Of a stretch of 64,000 nt of DNA, positions 61,830 through 64,000 are shown in pieces. Numbering within the stretch: the first letter of the stretch is position 1; each line of letters begins with the position of its first letter. Source of the DNA: Pseudacidovorax sp. (GTDB lineage Bacteria > Pseudomonadota > Gammaproteobacteria > Burkholderiales > Burkholderiaceae_C); NCBI RefSeq assembly GCF_017991995.1, contig NZ_JAGOPN010000016.1, positions 1-64,000 of the forward strand. Direction: 5' to 3'. Under the pieces are notes generated by a model. It did not search any database, was not told the DNA's origin, and saw only the letters and a list, made by a program, of their open reading frames with translations. Position numbers and translations under genes: made by a program.

Positions 61830-63161
61830 CTAGCGCTGGCGCTGGCGCACCCGAGCCACGGCCGCATCGGTGATCGCCACCGCCTGGCCAAGGTGACTGG
61901 TGGCGTCGAACAACCCTGGCGTCTCGGCCAGCAGCGGCGCGAGCGTGGGGTCTGCCAGGGCCGCCTGCTGCAGCGAGCAGCCCCGCGCCTGGGCGGTGCG
62001 GGCGAGCTGCTTCATCTTCTCGTGCGCGCTGTGCTTGCCCAGGCGGCCGGCCAGGGCGAAGGTGATGGCTTCGGACAGCACCAGCCCCTGGCTGCGCGCC
62101 AGGTTGGCCGCCATGTTCTGTGGCATCACCACCAGCACGTCGAGCAGCCGCTGCAGCATCGCCAGCAGGTCGCCCATGCCGACGCACAGGTCGCGCAGCA
62201 CCTCGCCATGCTGGGCCGAGTCGCGCTCGTACACGATGCCGATCCAGGCCAGCAGCGGCTGCAGACGACCGCTCACTTCGCGCGCGCGCGACACCACCTC
62301 GATGCTCAGCGAGGGGTTGCTCTTGTGCGGCATGGTCGAGGAGCCGACCGCCCCGGTGGCCTCGCGCAGCTCGTCCAGGTCGTCGCCGCACAGCAGGAAG
62401 ATCTCCTGCCCGATGTGGCCCGCCGTCCCGGCCGCCAGGGCGACGGCGCAGCCGAACTCGGCGAAGCGATCGCGGCTGCCCTTCCAGTCCACGGCCTCGG
62501 GCGTGTCCAGGCCCAGCTCGGCCATCACCTCGCGCTCGATGGCGGGGCCGGCATCGCCGAAGGAGGCATAGGTGCCCACGGCCCCGCTCAGGATGCCGGT
62601 GCGGTAGCGCGCCAGCCAGCCCTGCAGCCGCTCGATGCTGCGGCCATGCTCGGCCAGCCAGGTCGCCACCTTCATGCCGAAGGTGAAGGGAAGCGCATGG
62701 CGCCCCAGCGTGCGGGCCACCATGGGCGTGGCGCGGTGTTCGGCGGCAATGTCGGCCAGGCGCTGCTCGATGCCGCGCATCTGCGACACCAGCCGCGTGC
62801 CGGCTGCCTGCAACTGCTGCACCAGCACCGTATTGAACAGGTCGGCGGTGGTGGCGCCGTAGTGCAGCCATTCGCGGCTCTCGGGCGCCAGCTGCGCGCG
62901 CCAGGTGTCGAGGATCGCCACCAGCGGATGGCCCACCTCCGCGCGATGCCGGGCCCATTCGTCCTCGGGAAAGAAGGACAGCTGCGCCTTGGCGGCCATG
63001 TCCTCGGCCGCGGCCTGCGGGATCAGCCCGCGCCGCGCCTGCACGCGGGCCAGTGCGGCCTCGAAGGCCAGGATGCCGGCCACGCTGGCGCGGGCCGAGA
63101 AGATCTGGCGCACCGCGGCGCCTTCGGGCGTGGCACTGGGGTCGTCGGACAGGCAGAGCAA
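61830..63161 (-). CDS. Fumarase/aspartase-superfamily lyase, 3-carboxymuconate cycloisomerase-like
   Basis: A 443-residue lyase. The superfamily signature GSSTMPHKSNP is present, as are LHYGATTADLFNTVLV and MVARTLGRHALPFTFG. The pattern is closer to PcaB (3-carboxy-cis,cis-muconate cycloisomerase) and adenylosuccinate lyase than to fumarase. No ATG is present in a suitable place; a TTG at 63161 with GAGGA upstream gives a normal family length. It starts 23 bases after the Bug gene stop, so the two form an operon. Its true substrate is uncertain. Confidence 0.83.
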   Translation of the reverse strand: MLCLSDDPSATPEGAAVRQIFSARASVAGILAFEAALARVQARRGLIPQAAAEDMAAKAQLSFFPEDEWARHRAEVGHPLVAILDTWRAQLAPESREWLHYGATTADLFNTVLVQQLQAAGTRLVSQMRGIEQRLADIAAEHRATPMVARTLGRHALPFTFGMKVATWLAEHGRSIERLQGWLARYRTGILSGAVGTYASFGDAGPAIEREVMAELGLDTPEAVDWKGSRDRFAEFGCAVALAAGTAGHIGQEIFLLCGDDLDELREATGAVGSSTMPHKSNPSLSIEVVSRAREVSGRLQPLLAWIGIVYERDSAQHGEVLRDLCVGMGDLLAMLQRLLDVLVVMPQNMAANLARSQGLVLSEAITFALAGRLGKHSAHEKMKQLARTAQARGCSLQQAALADPTLAPLLAETPGLFDATSHLGQAVAITDAAVARVRQRQR

Positions 63162-63184
63162 GGCGGTCGTCCTCGGCGTCGTCT

Positions 63185-64000
63185 TCAGCGGTCGAGCTTC
63201 ACCGTGGCGGCGAGCTTGCGGTAGCGGGCGTCTTCGCGCGCCATCAGTTCCCCGAACTGCGCCGGCGTGCCCGGTTCGACGCGGTAGCCGAGCTTGGCGA
63301 GGCCTTCGCGCACCTCTGGCTTGGCCAGGGTCTGCGTCAGGGCTGCGTTCATGGCCGCGATCACGGCGGCCGGCGTCTTCGCCGGCGCGAGCAGGCCCAT
63401 CCACGCGTCGGTGGTGAAGCCTTTGATCTCGCGGCCTTCGTTGATGGTGGCGATGTCCTTGGCGCGTTCGTCGCGGTGCAGGCTCATCAGGCCCAGCGAC
63501 TTGATCTTGCCGTCCTGGATGTAGCCGATGGCCGAGGGCAGGGTGATGACGGCCAGGTCGACCTGGCCGCCCAGCAGGTCGGCATTGAGTGGCGCGGCGC
63601 CCTTGTAGGGCACGGTGAGCCAGTCGACCTTGGCCTGGCTGGCCAGCATGGCGGTGGCCACATGCTGCAGTGTGCCCAGGCCGGGCACGCCGACGTTCAG
63701 GGTGCCGGGCTTCCGGCGCGCCAGCGCGAGCAACTCATCGATGGTGTTGGCGGGCAGCTTGGGGTTGGCCACCAGCACGAAGGGCGTGACGCCGATCTCG
63801 CCGATGGGCGCGAGGTCCTGATGCTTGTAGGGCGTGCCGGCCGTGACGATGGGCGCGAGCACCACCTCGTTGACGGTCCCGGCCAGCAGCGTATAGCCAT
63901 CGGGCGCGGCGCGCACCACCTTCTGCGCTGCGATGGCGCCCGACGCGCCGGCCACGTTGTCCACCACCACGGTCTGGCCCAGCACCTGGCCCAGGTGCTG
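63185..64000 (-). CDS. Bug-family periplasmic solute receptor (5' partial)
   Basis: The frame is open to the window edge, so the signal peptide and first domain are outside. The visible 271 codons show VVDNVAGASGAIAAQKV, VGVPGLGTLQHVA, LTVPYKGAAPLNADLLGGQ and EPGTPAQFGELMARE, which are typical of Bug receptors. It is followed by the PcaB-like lyase and probably delivers its substrate or a precursor. This is the fifth Bug receptor in the window. Confidence 0.9.
   Translation of the reverse strand, partial: QHLGQVLGQTVVVDNVAGASGAIAAQKVVRAAPDGYTLLAGTVNEVVLAPIVTAGTPYKHQDLAPIGEIGVTPFVLVANPKLPANTIDELLALARRKPGTLNVGVPGLGTLQHVATAMLASQAKVDWLTVPYKGAAPLNADLLGGQVDLAVITLPSAIGYIQDGKIKSLGLMSLHRDERAKDIATINEGREIKGFTTDAWMGLLAPAKTPAAVIAAMNAALTQTLAKPEVREGLAKLGYRVEPGTPAQFGELMAREDARYRKLAATVKLDR

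Noticed and set aside
59219-61891. Minus-strand open frame of 890 codons opposite ggt
   Set aside because: The plus strand holds a complete gamma-glutamyltransferase with all motifs; the opposite frame is low-complexity Gly/Arg/Val.
1-64000. tRNA, rRNA, CRISPR, prophage or transposase genes
   Set aside because: No cloverleaf, spaced direct-repeat array, integrase or transposase sequence was recognised by reading; the search was by eye and not exhaustive.

Overview
The window is high-GC bacterial DNA and most resembles a betaproteobacterium of the Comamonadaceae (Variovorax/Xylophilus/Acidovorax type). This is inferred from gene content: five Bug-type periplasmic receptors, a Caulobacter-like oxidative xylose operon, ssu and fiu/piuC loci, an intergenic repeat of comamonad style, and very high third-position GC. 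No rRNA, tRNA, CRISPR array, insertion sequence or prophage was seen. Genes are packed tightly, often with ATGA or GTGA overlaps, in short operons facing their own regulators.

Layout. 1-4391: type VI secretion cargo, made of a VgrG (5' end outside the window) with a C-terminal HExxH domain, an overlapping candidate immunity gene and a PAAR protein. 4464-9288: a PhzS-like flavin monooxygenase, then a rhombosortase convergent with a GH10 xylanase that ends in a GlyGly-CTERM tail. 9517-16705: a minus-strand operon dctP-xylD-xylX-dctQ-dctM (TRAP transporter plus xylonate and keto-deoxy-xylonate dehydratases) whose last gene appears to be the xylanase, with a divergent LysR regulator. 16795-21149: TetR regulator, Bug receptor, cyclase-family hydrolase and a frameshifted CocE/NonD hydrolase. 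21407-23215: a solitary NERD-UvrD helicase. 23446-30073: organosulfonate locus ssuE-ssuD-ssuC-ssuA-ssuB plus an O-acetylhomoserine sulfhydrylase and a Mop protein. 30101-35287: iron-uptake locus (Fiu-like receptor, FMN alpha-hydroxyacid oxidase, PiuC, PepSY protein, cytochrome b).

35491-42575: a lactonase-like metallo-hydrolase, then a catabolic set under a GntR regulator (SDR, carboxymuconolactone-decarboxylase-like protein, 3-hydroxyisobutyrate-dehydrogenase-like enzyme, beta-lactamase-fold hydrolase, Bug receptor, second SDR). 42876-47755: IclR regulator, Bug receptor, crotonase and NDP-forming acyl-CoA ligase. 47862-49633: alpha/beta hydrolase, a DeoR fragment and a nitroreductase. 49652-59026: a minus-strand operon that looks like an uncharacterised aromatic-degradation pathway (VOC protein, alpha/beta hydrolase, MhpA-type monooxygenase, DUF2783, metallo-hydrolase, Bug receptor, dehydrogenase) with a divergent LysR, a second LysR and a class II aldolase. 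59507-64000: a gamma-glutamyltransferase lipoprotein, a PcaB-like lyase and the 3' part of a fifth Bug gene.

Taken together this is a catabolic region. Most modules pair a solute receptor with a few enzymes and one regulator, and four regulator genes sit beside a clear inverted repeat or repeated motif that is a likely operator (TetR 17608-17629; GntR 36367-36375, 38065-38073 and 38095-38103; IclR 43720-43734; LysR 56235-56258). The strongest candidates for new biology are the VgrG/HExxH toxin pair, the rhombosortase beside its own xylanase substrate, and the unassigned aromatic operon at 49652-56164.
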